Assembly (NCBI GenBank): GCA_032164245.1
Contig: JAVMKO010000001.1
Location: 287,067,041-287,131,040, forward strand
Reading direction: 5' to 3'
DNA length: 64,000 nt
From: Sternotherus odoratus
Taxonomy: Eukaryota > Chordata > Testudines > Kinosternidae
Shown: positions 32,982 to 44,037 of the stretch, in pieces
How the letters are laid out: each line of letters starts with the position of its first letter
How positions within the stretch are numbered: position 1 is the stretch's first letter
Made by a program: the position numbers and the translations under genes
The notes under the pieces: model-generated
What the model saw: only the letters and a program-made list of their open reading frames with translations
The model's database searches: none
Told to the model about the DNA's origin: nothing

Positions 32982-34136
32982 GCAAGTCCAGATATCTCCC
33001 AAGAGTTTTGAAAGAGCTGGCCAAGGAGCTCACTGGACCAAATGCTGTTGATTCTCAGTAAATCTTGATGTGCTGGGAAAGTTTCAGAATATTGGAACAA
33101 AGCCAGTGTTGGGCCAATATTTAAAATGGACAGATAGGATGAGTGGGCTAATTATAGACTTGTCAGCCCAACATTGATCCCAGGCAAAATAATGGAGCAG
33201 CTGATACAGACTCAATTAATAAAGAACTAAAGGTGTGTGATGTCATTAATGCAAATCAACACGGATTTATGGAAAATAGATCCTGTCAAACTAATTTATT
33301 ATCTTTTTTGGTGAGCTTACGAGTTTGATTGATAGAGGTAATAGTGTTGATATAATAGATTTAGACTTGTGTAAGGTATTTAAGTTGGTACTATATGAAT
33401 TTTTGATTAAAAAAACCTGAATGATATAAAATTAACATTAACAGATTAAACACCTGTCAGACTGATATGTTTCAAAATATAACTTTACATAGGGAATTGG
33501 CATTGAGTGGGTATCTCTCCAGTGAGGCCCCATAGGGATTGGTTCTTGGCCTTACACTATTTAACACTTATATCAATGCCCTGGAAGAAAACATTAAATC
33601 CTCAGTGATAACGTTTGAAGATGACACAACTATTGGGGGAATGGTAAATAATGAAGTGTACAAATCACTGATTCAGTGTGATCTGGATCGCTTGGTAAAG
33701 TGGTTACAAGCAAACACGTGTTTTAATATGATTAAATGTGAATGTATACCTCTAGGAACAAAGAATATAGGTCATACTTACAGGATGTGAGACACTATCC
33801 TGGGAAGCAGTGACTGAAAAAGATTTGGGAGTTGTGGTGAATACTCAGCTGAGCATGTACTCCCAGTGTGATGCTGTTGCCAAAAGATCTAATGCGATCC
33901 TTGGATGCATAAATGAATGGATCTTGAGTAGTAGAGAGTTTATTTTACCTCTTATTTAGCACTTATGTGACTGCTGCTGGAATACTGTGTCTGGTACTGG
34001 TCTCCGCAGATTGGGAAGGATGTTAATAAATTGGAGAAGGTTCAGAGAAGAGCCATGAGAATGATTAAAGGGATGGAAAATGTGTCTCATAGTGATAGAC
34101 TCAAAGAGCTCAGTCTATTTAGTTTAACAAAGAGAA
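32982..34136 (+). pseudogene. CR1-like LINE reverse transcriptase copy, decayed
   Basis: About 1.15 kb in + orientation. 'caacacggatttatggaaaa' encodes the QHGFMENRSCQTN box; 'gatataatagatttagactt' is the motif A region (DIIDLDL); the frame 33539-33790 reads LGLTLFNTYINALEENI and VITFEDDTTIGGMVN, where the catalytic FADD box has become FEDD. The C-terminal part 'ttggagaaggttcagagaag' gives LEKVQRRAMRMIKG. It diverges clearly from the copy at 17478-18942, so it belongs to another subfamily. It stops abruptly at 34136 before a hAT end. Many stops; dead. Confidence 0.82.
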
Positions 34137-34149
34137 AGTGGGAGTTGGG

Positions 34150-34231
34150 GTGGAGATTGACAGCTTGCAATCCCCCATATAATAACTTTGTGACCCTCTG
34201 AGGGGTCCCGACACCCAGTTTGAGAACCCCT
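34150..34231. mobile_element. hAT-type right-end fragment
   Basis: 'cccgacacccagtttgagaa' followed by 'cccctg' is the right terminus of the cagtggttctcaaact family (compare 14425-14746). Only about 80 bp remain. Confidence 0.6.
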
Positions 34232-34685
34232 GAGCTAGAGAGTTCCTGGCAGCTGCAGTTCCCAGCATAGTCTGAGGGAAGGAGATGGCGGTGTGCAGGA
34301 AACTCCATGCAAACCTGGGACCAAACGTCAGGCTGTTTCTCCCTCTGTATCACTGGGCTCTGTGGGGAAGAGAGATGGTTGTCTGGGCAAGGCTGAGCGC
34401 TGAGCGGGAAAGGAGATGGGTGTTTTGGGCTCTGGAGAGAAGGGGTGTTGGTATCTGGGCTTGGGTGGGCCGTGACTGGGCTCTGGAGAGGAGGGGGTTT
34501 GGATGTATTAGCTGGGGGGCTCCACAACTGAGCTCTGGGGGGGGGTAGGGATTGTGGGTGTCTGGCCCCCAGCTGGGCTCTAGGGGTGGTGAAAGGGGGC
34601 AGAGAAACAGGAACTGGGTTGTCATAGGGGTTTCTTTAACTCTCTACTCCTGGGAGAATGTGTGTGTATTTGTGTGTGTGTATTG
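34232..34685. other. G-rich repetitive sequence, no gene
   Basis: Repetition of 'gggctctggagag', 'gggtgttggtatctgggctt' and similar words, ending in a (tg)n run at 34660-34682. The bias keeps frames open on both strands without any domain. Confidence 0.5.
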
Positions 34686-35019
34686 CAGGGATCGCCAACC
34701 TTTGGCATGCAGCTCACCAGAAAAATCCGCTGATGGGCCGGGACGGTTTGTTTACCTGCAGTGTCTGTAGGTTCAGCAGATCGCCGCTCCCACTGGCCAC
34801 AGTTCGCCGTTCTAGGCCAATGAGGGCTGCAGGAAGTAGCATGGGATGAAGGATCTGCTGGGGGCCACTTCCGGCAGCCCTCATTGGCCTGGAACGGTGA
34901 ACCGTGGCCAGTGGGAACTGCAATTGGCCAAAACAGTGGATGCTGAAAGTAAACAAACCGTTCTGGACTGCCAGCGGATTTCCCTGATGGGGCTGCAAGC
35001 CAAAGATTGCTGTTCCATG
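34686..35019. mobile_element. Foldback hAT-type element
   Basis: Left end cagggatcgccaacctttgg pairs with right ccaaagattgctgttccatg. Flanks gtgtattg (34678-34685) and gtatattg (35020-35027) match at 7 of 8. Almost the whole element folds back: 'ggtttgtttacctgcagtgt', 'ccactggccacagttcgccg' and 'aggccaatgagggctgcagg' on the left recur inverted on the right ('agccctcattggcctggaac', 'gtggccagtgggaactgcaa', 'aaagtaaacaaaccgttctg'). The arms are about 130 bp. Frames of 100-149 codons here are by-products of the palindrome. Confidence 0.9.
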
Positions 35020-35027
35020 GTATATTG

Positions 35028-36057
35028 CTACAGACATACTTGCTGACAGGTGTTTTGAAATAAATTATCAAAATAATTGAAACTGGTGTGATTATGTAGT
35101 GTTATTTGCAGAATTTTAAAATATTGTATACACCGTTTTTTGTGTGTGTGCAGAATTGAAAGAGGCAATAGGACTCCTGAGTTAAGAGGTACAGGGTGGG
35201 ACTCGACAGATGAAGAAAAAGATTGATTTGCTAATCTTAGTTTAATGTACTCTGGATGGTGAGTGAGGTCTTACAGTGGCCCACAGAAAGCTGAGGGCAG
35301 TGCACCAGAAGGACCATGTTGGCCACAAGGAGGGGTCCTGAGATGACCATCTATTTCATACAGATTGGTTATCTTATCAGTTATGTGTGAGGAACTTCAA
35401 TGAGAGTTGTGTGTGTGCAACTGATTGCAACAATCAGGCCCTATATGTTGAAAAAATATCTTGAAATGTTGATTCCCAGTTTAATTAACTTAGCACAGTG
35501 GGGATGAAATTTGAAGATTTTTTTCCCCCATCTGGCCCAATCATAAGTATTTTCTGTCAGGTTTAAAAGTTTGAGCTCCTGTGATGGGCTTTGTAATTTA
35601 AGTTCATGTTCTTCAGCTCTCAATTCATTAGTGTTTAGTCAGTGTGGAATATTTATTGAGGTGGTGAATACAGTGTATATTATCAATCAAATGCAGGAGG
35701 TGGAGAGGAAAGATTATAATGTAAGGAAGAAACTACTAGATAGTTTAAAGACTAGCTCAAATGGATATGCACTCAGGCTCTTTCAGGTACATCTGCTTTC
35801 TCATGAGATATGAATGAATGTAATGTCTTGTTCTGAGATGTTGTATTGATATATGGATCTGTTTAAAGAGACAGTATTCCTAATGAAACACTTGCGTGCT
35901 ACCGTCTTGAAAATGTACCAATCCGGCTGGGCACTGGTACATATCCTGTAGGTTTTCCTATCTCATAAGCAGATCTTGTGAGACTACAGGGGGTTCACCT
36001 AGATACTTGCGACACTACAGGGGGTTCATCCAGTAAGGGGTTGTGTCGCTGCCTGCC
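35028..36057. other. No gene; short duplication near 35975-36030
   Basis: No gene recognised. 35045-35165 has 'tttgcagaattttaaaatat', a word of a common turtle repeat that may flank the preceding insertion. 'actacagggggttcacctag' and 'actacagggggttcatccag' form a two-copy direct repeat about 31 bp apart. Confidence 0.5.
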
Positions 36058-37018
36058 TAGGGTCGCCATGTGTCCGGTTGTCGACCAAAAAGGGACCCTG
36101 GCAGCTCTGGTCAGCACCTCCGACCAGACTGTAAAAATCCGGTTGGCACTGCTGCAGGGTTAAGGCAGGCTAGTCCCTTCCTGTCCTGGCACTGCATTCC
36201 TCCCCAGAAGTGGCCAGCAAGACTGGCTCCTAGGCAGAGGGAGGCCACGGGGCTCCTCGCGCTGCCCTCACCCCAAGCACTACCACTGCACTCTCACTGG
36301 CCAGGAACCGTGGCCAATAGAAGCAGCGGGGATGGTGCCCAAGGGTGAGAGCAGTGTGTGGAGCTTCATGCCCCCCCCCCCACCTAGGAGATGGACCTCC
36401 TAGCTTCTGGGGTGCAGCACGAAGCTAGCAGAAGCAGGGATCCTGTCTTAGCCCCACTGCACTGCTGACTGGGAGCTGACCGAGGTAAGCCCACACTCCA
36501 ATCACGCACCCCAAACCCCTGCCCCAGACCTGAGCCCCACCAAACCCAGAGCCCCTTCTGCACCCCAAACTTCTCATCCCTGGCCCTAAGCCCGTACTCC
36601 CTTCCGCACTCCAACCCCCTTTCTTAACCCGCAGCCCACTCCCACATTCCGAGTCCCTCAACCCCACCCCCGAGCATGGAGTCCCTTCCTGCACCCCTCA
36701 TCCCCAGCCCCATCCCAAATCCACCCTCAACTGGAGATCTCACCCCTCCTGCACCCCAACACCCTGCCCCCAGACCAGAGCCCCCTCCTGCACCCCTGAA
36801 CACATTTCGGCCCCCACCTCAGAGCCTGCACCTCCAGTTAGGGCCCTCACCCCCTCCCGCACCCCAGTGAAAGCGAGTGAGCCACAAAGGGCAGTAGAAT
36901 ATAGTGAGCAGGGGTGGGGCCTCAGGGAAGGGGCAGGGCCCGGGGAAGGGGTGGGGCCCCAAGGAGGGAGCAGGGCTGGGGTGTTCAGTTTTGTGTGATT
37001 AGAAAGTTGGCAACCCTA
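36058..37018. mobile_element. Large GC-rich hAT-type element
   Basis: Left tagggtcgccatgtgtccgg and right 'gaaagttggcaaccctа' (ending cccta) are the two termini; both match those of the copy at 57367-58381. Flanks tgcctgcc (36050-36057) and tgtctgtc (37019-37026) match at 6 of 8, both differences C to T. The interior is C-rich with recurring 'cctgcaccccaaac' and 'agagccccttc' words. No transposase frame. Confidence 0.85.
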
Positions 37019-37134
37019 TGTCTGTCCTGAAGCCCTGGGTGTTTCTGTGCTGTGCAGCTTTGTCTCAGAGCTAGGGTGACCACATGTCCTGGTTTTATAG
37101 GGACGATCCTGATATTCAGATCTTTGTCTTACAT

Positions 37135-37493
37135 GCATATTTATACCTGCCTCTGGAGATTTCCACAACATTCATCTGACGAAGTGGGTCTTCGCCCACG
37201 AAAGCTTGTGCTGCTAAACATCTGTTAGTCTATAAGGTGCTACAAGACCCTTTATCGCTTTTGTGACAAAGAGTCCTGTGGCACCTTAAAGACTAACTAA
37301 AGTATTGAAACATAAGCTTTCGTGGGCTAGAACCTATGTCGTTGGATGGAAAGCTTATGCTTTAATACTTTAGTTAGTCTTTATGGTGCTGCAGGACTCT
37401 TTGTCACTTCTACAATTCCAGACTAACACGGCTACCTCCCTGATTCTTTGTCGCTTTTGCAGATCCAGACTAACACGGCTACCCCTCTGATAC
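37135..37493 (+). mobile_element. Penelope-like terminal element, itself interrupted
   Basis: A 3' terminal unit of a Penelope-like retroelement sits inside the MITE, bounded by an 11-bp target duplication ttgtcttacat (37124-37134 and 37494-37504). It begins gcatatttatacctgcctct, contains 'catctgacgaagtgggtctt' followed by 'cgcccacgaaagc', and ends 'cggctacccctctgatac'. The segment ctgacga / gtggg-loop-cccac / gaaa resembles a hammerhead ribozyme core, a feature reported for Penelope-like elements, but with one extra A before stem II. It is interrupted at 37264-37450. Confidence 0.7.
37264..37450. mobile_element. Inverted pair of Penelope-like ends
   Basis: A minus-strand piece (37265-37340: 'caaagagtcctgtggcacct' to 'cataagctttcgtgggct') is joined head to head to a + piece (37347-37447: 'aagcttatgctttaatactt' to 'acggctacctccctgattct'). 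The pair is inserted into the element at 37135-37493, flanked by a 9-bp direct repeat tcgcttttg (37255-37263 and 37451-37459). Confidence 0.75.
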
Positions 37494-38387
37494 TTGTCTT
37501 ACATAGGTGCCTTTCGCCACCCACCTCATCCTGATTTTTAACACTTGCGATCTGGTCACCCTACACAGAGCCCTGACACCAGCAGCCTGTTCACAGTGCA
37601 ACAGCCTCACTCTGGCTGCCACCAGCCTGGTTACTCCTTGCAAAGTGACACCAACAGACTCTCCAGTCCAGTCTCCTCTCAAACCATCTCCCCGGCAGAG
37701 TCCAGTCCCTCTCACTGGACCCTCGCAGAAGTTACCAAGTTCGCTGCCTCCAAAGAGCGAGAGAACGCACACAGGCCTGCTAGCTTGGCTGGGGATTTTA
37801 CCCTTCAATTTAGTACACTGCCCTGATATGCTTTTGGGCAGGCAGTGGCACAAGACCTTATTGGTCTAGGTGAATCCCAAAGCAACACAGATAGATTCCA
37901 AGCATGTCTTGGACTCCGCAGGCTCCATGGTCATAGCAGAGGCTCTGGAAAGTGGCAGGATCACCCAGCAGGTTGAACATGAGAGTGGGGGTGTGTTTAT
38001 TCTAATTTGGACACTGAGTTTCCATGCCAACTTTGGCAGGTTACTAAGAATGGGAGTTTTTAAAAGTGGTCAGTGGAGGCCTAGTTCTGCTCCTGTGAAC
38101 TCAAAGGAAGCAAAATTAGGCCAATGCGGAGTGCACTTGAAAATGTCATCTGTGCTTTAATTTCCCTTCCAGTAAGATTAGAGAGGTGGGATGATTTCCA
38201 GGTGGAGTTCTTTAAGCTCCTTCCTTTTGAAGGGAAGGGGAGGTGGGGGAAGAGAAAGAAAATTTAACTCCTCCCTTTAGACAAAGGCAACAGGCAGTGT
38301 TCGGCCTTATCAAGAGCAAGAACAGTGTTTTCAAAGATCCCCTTGTACTTTGGGAGGCAAGGAAGTGTGTGTACTATTTGTTTAAAA

Positions 38388-38830
38388 CGGGGTGGACAAC
38401 CTGAGCCTGAGAAGGAGCCAGAATTTACCAATGTATATTGCCAAAGAGCTACAGTAATACATCAGCAGCCCCCACCAGCTCCCTCTGCTGCTCCCAGCGC
38501 CTCCCATCCACTGGCAGTCCTGCCGATCAACGCCTCTTGCTCCCTCCCCGCACCTCGTGATCAGCTGTTTCATGGCATGCAGGAGGCTCTGCGGGGGAGG
38601 AGTGAGGTCACGGCAGGCTCAGGGGAGGGAGCGGGAAGGAGTGGAGTGGGGGCAGGGCCTGTGGCACAGCCAGGGGTTGAGCAGTGAGTATCGCCCTCCC
38701 CCCCTCCCCCGGCACATTGGAAAATTGGCGCCTGTAGGTCTAGCCCTGGAGTCAGTGCGTATACAAGGAGCTGCATATTAACTTCTGAAGAGCCGTATGT
38801 GGCTCCGGAGCCACAGGTTGGCCATCCCTG
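38388..38830. mobile_element. hAT-type MITE, second copy
   Basis: Same family and orientation as 13511-13935. Left cggggtggacaacct and right aggttggccatccctg are the ends; interior shares 'gcctgagaaggagccag', 'gcatgcaggaggctctg' and 'ccgtatgtggctccggagcc'. The flanks are A-rich and give no clear duplication. Confidence 0.85.
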
Positions 38831-40559
38831 AAAAAAACAATAGCAAGAAACTAGGCAGGATAGGGCCAGGGAAGGTGTTAGGCAGAAATGCCTCTTAGAT
38901 GCTAGAGAAATCATGTGGTTTTCCTTATTTTAATAAAGCCTCTTGTTGAGAGTTAGAATAAATCAGCTCCTGTAAGTGTTTATCCTAATTACATGACCAG
39001 CATCATTGCGGTATTTATTCTAGTTCCATTTATTGAGGGTGAAATGGAGGACAGTACTGTCAGGTATGTTGGCTCAAATATGAGCACTCATTATCACTGA
39101 TGTCTCATGGCTATATAACAATGCCCCTGGTTGTGAATGAACCAGGAGACTGTGGACTTTAAAACAAACCTCTACTGATTGAACGTCCAATTAATCTATA
39201 GAGGGCAACAGAAAGTCATGCTGTCTAGTGTGATAATAGCAGCAAGTGTGGGGGTGGGGAAGGGGCAAATAAATATGTAAGTTGCCTGGCCCATAGTTGG
39301 CTAATCACTCCGTTCCCACATCCATTGTATGACGACCACCATCATATTTCATGAACCATGACACACTGTGTATTTCACGGCTGTGTGTCAGTTTATATTA
39401 TTTGTTCAGAGCCAACAGTGTGTGCAGTGTGCTGAACAAATGATTCTGCATTGCACTGCACCTTGTGGAGTCCATGGCACCCGTGCAAGTGAGTGAAAAA
39501 TGCTGCCATTCTGATTTGAGCATTTTACACCCACTTCGCACTGGCATAAATTACTGCATACGGGTCAAACCAACTGGGATGTGCCCAGTACCGTTTTCTA
39601 TTATATTAAATTATACTAATAATTCCATATGACTAATTTTCAAATATCACTTCCTACCCAAAATGATAACAGAACACCTCTGGTGGTTAAAATGGCTTCG
39701 TTTTTTGTTTTTTAAATCGTCTTTTCTAGTTCTGAATACATTTCTCATTAGCTGCAGTTAATAGCAACCTTAAAAACGGCTGGCGCTCATGAGTATGCGC
39801 CTGAAGTCTTTCAGCCTGTTCAGGAAAGAAAAGTAATTTCAATCAGCAGAATGGCCATTTTGATTCCCTGAAAGATTTTAAATCATCTGCAACAGAGTTT
39901 TGCACTTTCAGGATCATCACTTTTGTCCATTATATGCCCTGAAATTAATATTTGCTGAGAGCAAATAAGAGTAAAATTAAATATTTTCTAATAGAAGTTA
40001 TAATTGAGCACGTGTGTGCTAAGATGGTTTTGTTTAAACAAAATGCACTCATGTTACACCACATTTCTGATTCTCCACTTCTGTCATTTTCAGGCTGCAT
40101 TTGTTTTCCAAGCCATCATAATTAACAGCAGGTATGCTGTTCAGGCTGCCAGAAGATGGCTTAGAGGTGTAATCATTAGATGTTAAAGACATATTGGCCA
40201 CATACAGAGGGGAGCCTAAATGAATCCAAGGGGGCCAAAGCTGCTGGAAATGTGACGGTTGTTCCTTTGTTGAGGGGAAGTGGATTTTACGACTATGTGG
40301 AAGGACTGGCCAAAACACCACACACCCTTTCCACTTGCAGCAGCCCCAGCTACGACATTAGCCAAATCACTTTTGACAGAGACTAGGGCTAGTCCCCTCT
40401 CACCGACACCAGGTATAGCCCCAGCCCATCAGAACTGTGGAGATTAGGCACCGCAGGAAGTTAAGCAGCCCAGAGTGACAGCACCCTGTAGTCCTCTGAT
40501 TGGTGACCCATGCTCACTGTTGAACCCTGGAGGGTGCCCTGTGACATTGTCTGGGCAAC
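38831..40559. other. Unique AT-rich DNA, no gene
   Basis: No repeat ends or gene recognised. 39640-40000 is low in repeats and AT-rich and could hold a conserved non-coding element, which only an alignment could show. Confidence 0.45.
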
Positions 40560-40840
40560 CACACAAAGAGTCTGGGTCTGCTGTGATTCCTGCCCTCCCT
40601 TCGCTTATTGATCTCCGATCCCTGAATCCAGCCTGACTCTAATCCTGACTCTTGCCTCCTGATTCCAGCCTAGTACTACCTCTGATCTCCAGCCTGGGCC
40701 TGACTCTGACCCTAACTCTTGCTTATCGATCTGGTTCTAGTGACGACTTCGATCCCTGCTCACTGACTACTGCTGTGTGGCCGTCCTTGATCTGTGGATA
40801 CCAGTTCAGCCATGACAGCCAGGTCAGATGCCTATGCTCT
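40560..40840. repeat. Pyrimidine-rich 'ctgactctgacc' repeat, possibly LTR
   Basis: Repeated words 'gcctgactctaatcctgact', 'cttgcctcctgattccagcc', 'cctgactctgaccctaactc'. Turtle genomes hold a dispersed element of this kind, which I suspect to be an LTR. No TG...CA ends or target duplication found. Confidence 0.35.
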
Positions 40841-40888
40841 GGTCTCTTACAAAAAGGTGTGTTGTTAACCTGGCTTCTCTCACCTATG

Positions 40889-41058
40889 TTAGCTAAACTG
40901 AGTTAAAATAGCAGTGAAAACACATCAATTTGGCTTTTAACATGAGTTAGCAGCTTGAGTTCAACTCCAGGGCCTCCTGTAGACATTAACTCCAGGTGCT
41001 AACCTGAGTTAAAAGCCAAGTTCCTGTCATCACTGTTATTTTAACCCAATTTAGCTAA
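40889..41058. mobile_element. Inverted-repeat (foldback) element
   Basis: Left arm 40889-40952 (ttagctaaactgagttaaaa to gagttagca) and right arm 40997-41058 (tgctaacctgagttaaaagc to atttagctaa) are inverted copies with about ten differences over 62 bases, round a 44-bp spacer with 'ctgtagacattaactccagg'. Probably a decayed MITE. Confidence 0.8.
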
Positions 41059-41088
41059 ACTGAGTTAAGATCGTACCATTGTTGCAAG

Positions 41089-41351
41089 GCTATGACTATA
41101 ACAGGGTTTAAAAGAGAACTGGATACAGTCATGGAGGTTAAGTCCATTAATGGCTATTAGCCAGGTTTGGTAAGGAATGGTGTCCCTAGCCTCTGTTTGT
41201 CAGAGGGTGGAGATGGACGGCAGGGGAGAGATCACTTGATCATTACCTGTTAGGTTAATTCCCTCTGGGGCACCTGGCATTGGCCACTGTCGATAGACAG
41301 GATACTGGGTTGGATAGACCTTTGTTCTGACCCAGTACGGACATTCTTATG
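41089..41351 (+). mobile_element. CR1 LINE 3' end
   Basis: 'gtttaaaagagaactggata', 'tggctattagccaggtttgg', 'ccctctggggcacctggcat' and the terminus 'gacccagtacggacattctt' plus 'atg' identify the 3' end of the CR1 type also seen at 20-148. Confidence 0.85.
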
Positions 41352-42132
41352 TAGACACATCCTCAGTGACTCGCTGTTCTTAACCCTGGTCTCTCTCTCT
41401 GTCTTTATCTTTTATCACATTATTGCTTTCTCTTGCCCGTGTGCTAAACCTCTTACTGGGGGAATCCCTTATCTCAAAGTCACTGGCCTTTAGCTGCATG
41501 GAGCTCATATTCCCAATACTAAACATAGACTAATACGGGCAGCCCTGGATGTTAACCTTCATTTTGTCCAGCTGTTCTGCAACACGCAAGAACCTGCAAC
41601 AGGTTTCACTATACCCCAATAGATATAGGTTCTTCTGCTTGTCCCATCCCTACTAAAAGAACCAAAAGGAGGGTGATTTACATGCACAGTCCCTTCTCAC
41701 CTACATCAATGCAGACTGAGTGCAAAGTAGGTGAGACACTACCAAATCAGAAGAGTAGTAATGTAAACTCACTCTCCATGTGTGTGTGAATGACTATTTA
41801 AGGTACATGTACATGGAGAGCTGGCTCCCACTGTCCCTGTCCTGAAGATCTCATCATTTCAAGCCCTAGTCCTGCAAGCAGCTACTTTTGGGTAACTACT
41901 ATCGATTGTCCCACAACTTCAGTAGGACTATTCACTCTACCAGATATAGTGCTTGTTATCATAGTAGAGCCTTTTAGTAGTTGCTAATATGTGAAGCTTC
42001 AAACTGATCTGTGCACTTGGGTTGAAATACCCCTATTTGAGGAGAAATACTTTTATTCACCCCACTAGTGACTTGGGTGACCAAATTCAAAGATCAAATA
42101 CCAACAGCCAAACTCAGAGTCTTTGTAAATAA

Positions 42133-44037
42133 TCTATAGACTGTCATCCTCTCCTATTAAGGAGGAGAGGATGGAAGATGATAAAATATGGGTAGGATCT
42201 GAGGAAAAACACTCAAATGAAAAAGAGTCCCATTCAATTACATCATGTAATGGCAGACAGCTAAAAATTGATATGTTTTTAAAGTGCCTATATACAAATG
42301 CTAGAAATCTAAGTAATAAGATGGGTGAACTAGAGTGTCTCATATTAATATGGGGATTTTGATATAATAGGCATCACTGAAACTTGGTGGAATGAGGATA
42401 ATCAATGGAACATAGTAATACCTGGGTACAAAATATATCGGAGGGACAAAACAAATTGTGCTGGTGGGGAAGTGGCACTATATGTAAAAGAAAGTGTAGA
42501 ATCAAATAAAGTAAAAACCGTAAATGAACCAGACTGTACCATAGAATCTCTTTGGATAGTAATTCCATGCTTGAATAATAAGAGTATAGCAATAGGGATA
42601 TATTATTGACCACCAAGATGGCGATAGTGACTGCTAAATGCTCAGGGAGATTAGATAGGTTATAAAAATAAAAAACTCAATAATAATGGAGGATTTCAGC
42701 TATCCTCTTGTTGACTAGGTACATGTCACCTCAGGTCAGGATGCAGAAATAAAGTTTCTTGACACCTTAACTTCTTGACTGCTTCAGGGAGCAGCTAGTC
42801 CTGGAACCCACAAGAGGAGTGGATAGGATCTGGTCCAAGAGGTGAATATGCTGGACCACTTGGCAATAGTGACCATAATATAATTAAATTTAACATTTCT
42901 ATGGTGGGGAAAACACCACAGAAGCCCAATATGGTAGCACTTAATGACAGAAAAGGGAACTATACACAAATGAGGAAGTTAGTTAAACATAAATAAAAAG
43001 ATACAGTGCCAAAAGTGAAATCTCTGCATGGAAACTTTTCAAAGATACCTTAATAGAGGCTCAATTTAAATGTATACCCCAACTTAAAAAACATAGTAAG
43101 AGAACCAAAAAAGTGCCATCCTGACTAAACAACAAAGAAAAAGAAGCAGTGAGAGGGGGAAAAGTGGGTGTTAAATCCTAGTGGGGAAAATAGAAAGGAG
43201 CATAAACTCTGGCAAGTGAAGTGTAAAAATATAATTAGTAAGGCCAAACAAGAATTTGAAGAACAGCTAGCCAAAAACTCAAAAAGTAATAGCATTTTTT
43301 TTAAAATCCATCAGAAGCAGGAAGCTTGCCAAACAACCAGTGGAGCCACTGGGTGATCTAGATGCTAAAGGAGCACTCAAGGATGAGAAGCCCATTGTGA
43401 ATAAACTAAATGAATTATTTGCATCAGTCTTCACGGCTGAGGATGAGAGGAAGATTTCCAAACCTGCCATTCCTTTTAGGTGACAAATCTGAGGAACTGT
43501 TCCAGATTGAGATGTCATTAGAGGAGGTGTTAAAACAAACTGATAAACCAGCAATAATAAGTCACAAGGACCAGATGGTATTCACCCAAGAGTTCTGAAG
43601 TAATTCAAATGTGAAATTGCAGAAGTACTAACTGTGGTTGTAACCTATCATTTAAATCAGCTTCTGTACCAAATGACTGGAGGATAGCTAATGTGACACC
43701 CATTTTTAAAGAGGGCTCCAGAGGTGGTCCCGGCAATTACAGGCCAGTAAGCCTGACCAGTGCCTGGCAAATTGGTTGAAACTATAATAAAGAACTGAAT
43801 TGTCAGACACATAGATGGGCATAATTTGTTGAGGAAGCATCAACATGATTTTTGTAAAGGGAAATCATGACTTACCAATCTACTAGAATTCTTTGAGGAG
43901 GTCAACAAGCATGTGGACAAGGGGGCTCCAGTGGATATAGTGTACTTAGATTTTCAGAAAGCCTTTGACAAGGTCCCTCACCAAAGGCTCTTAAGAGCCT
44001 TTGGCTGGTCTGGCCCAGTATGGCTATTCTTATGTCC
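42133..44037 (+). pseudogene. CR1 LINE copy: endonuclease, partial RT, 3' end
   Basis: The longest CR1 here. Endonuclease code: 'ataggcatcactgaaacttg' gives IGITETWWN, then VALYVKESVES and IESLWI. The linker is seen in frames 43168-43356 (LWQVKCKNIISKAKQEF) and 43410-43598. The RT begins 'cattttt aaagagggc' and includes 'aattacaggccagtaagcct' (NYRPVSL) and, in frame 43913-44125, PVDIVYLDFQKAFDKVPHQR (motif A intact). Immediately after this, near 43990, the sequence jumps to the 3' terminus 'ctggcccagtatggctattc'. The rest of the RT, including FADD, is deleted. Multiple stops; dead. The jump ties this 3' terminus to CR1. Confidence 0.88.

Larger units (their letters stand above)
37073..37562. 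mobile_element. MITE (agggtgacc ends) broken by insertions
   Basis: Left agggtgaccacatgtcctgg and right 'gatctggtcaccct' are the ends of the same family as 20351-20472. The interior continues as 'ttttatagggacgatcctga', is then interrupted at 37134, and resumes after 37504 with 'cctcatcctgatttttaaca'. Confidence 0.88.
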
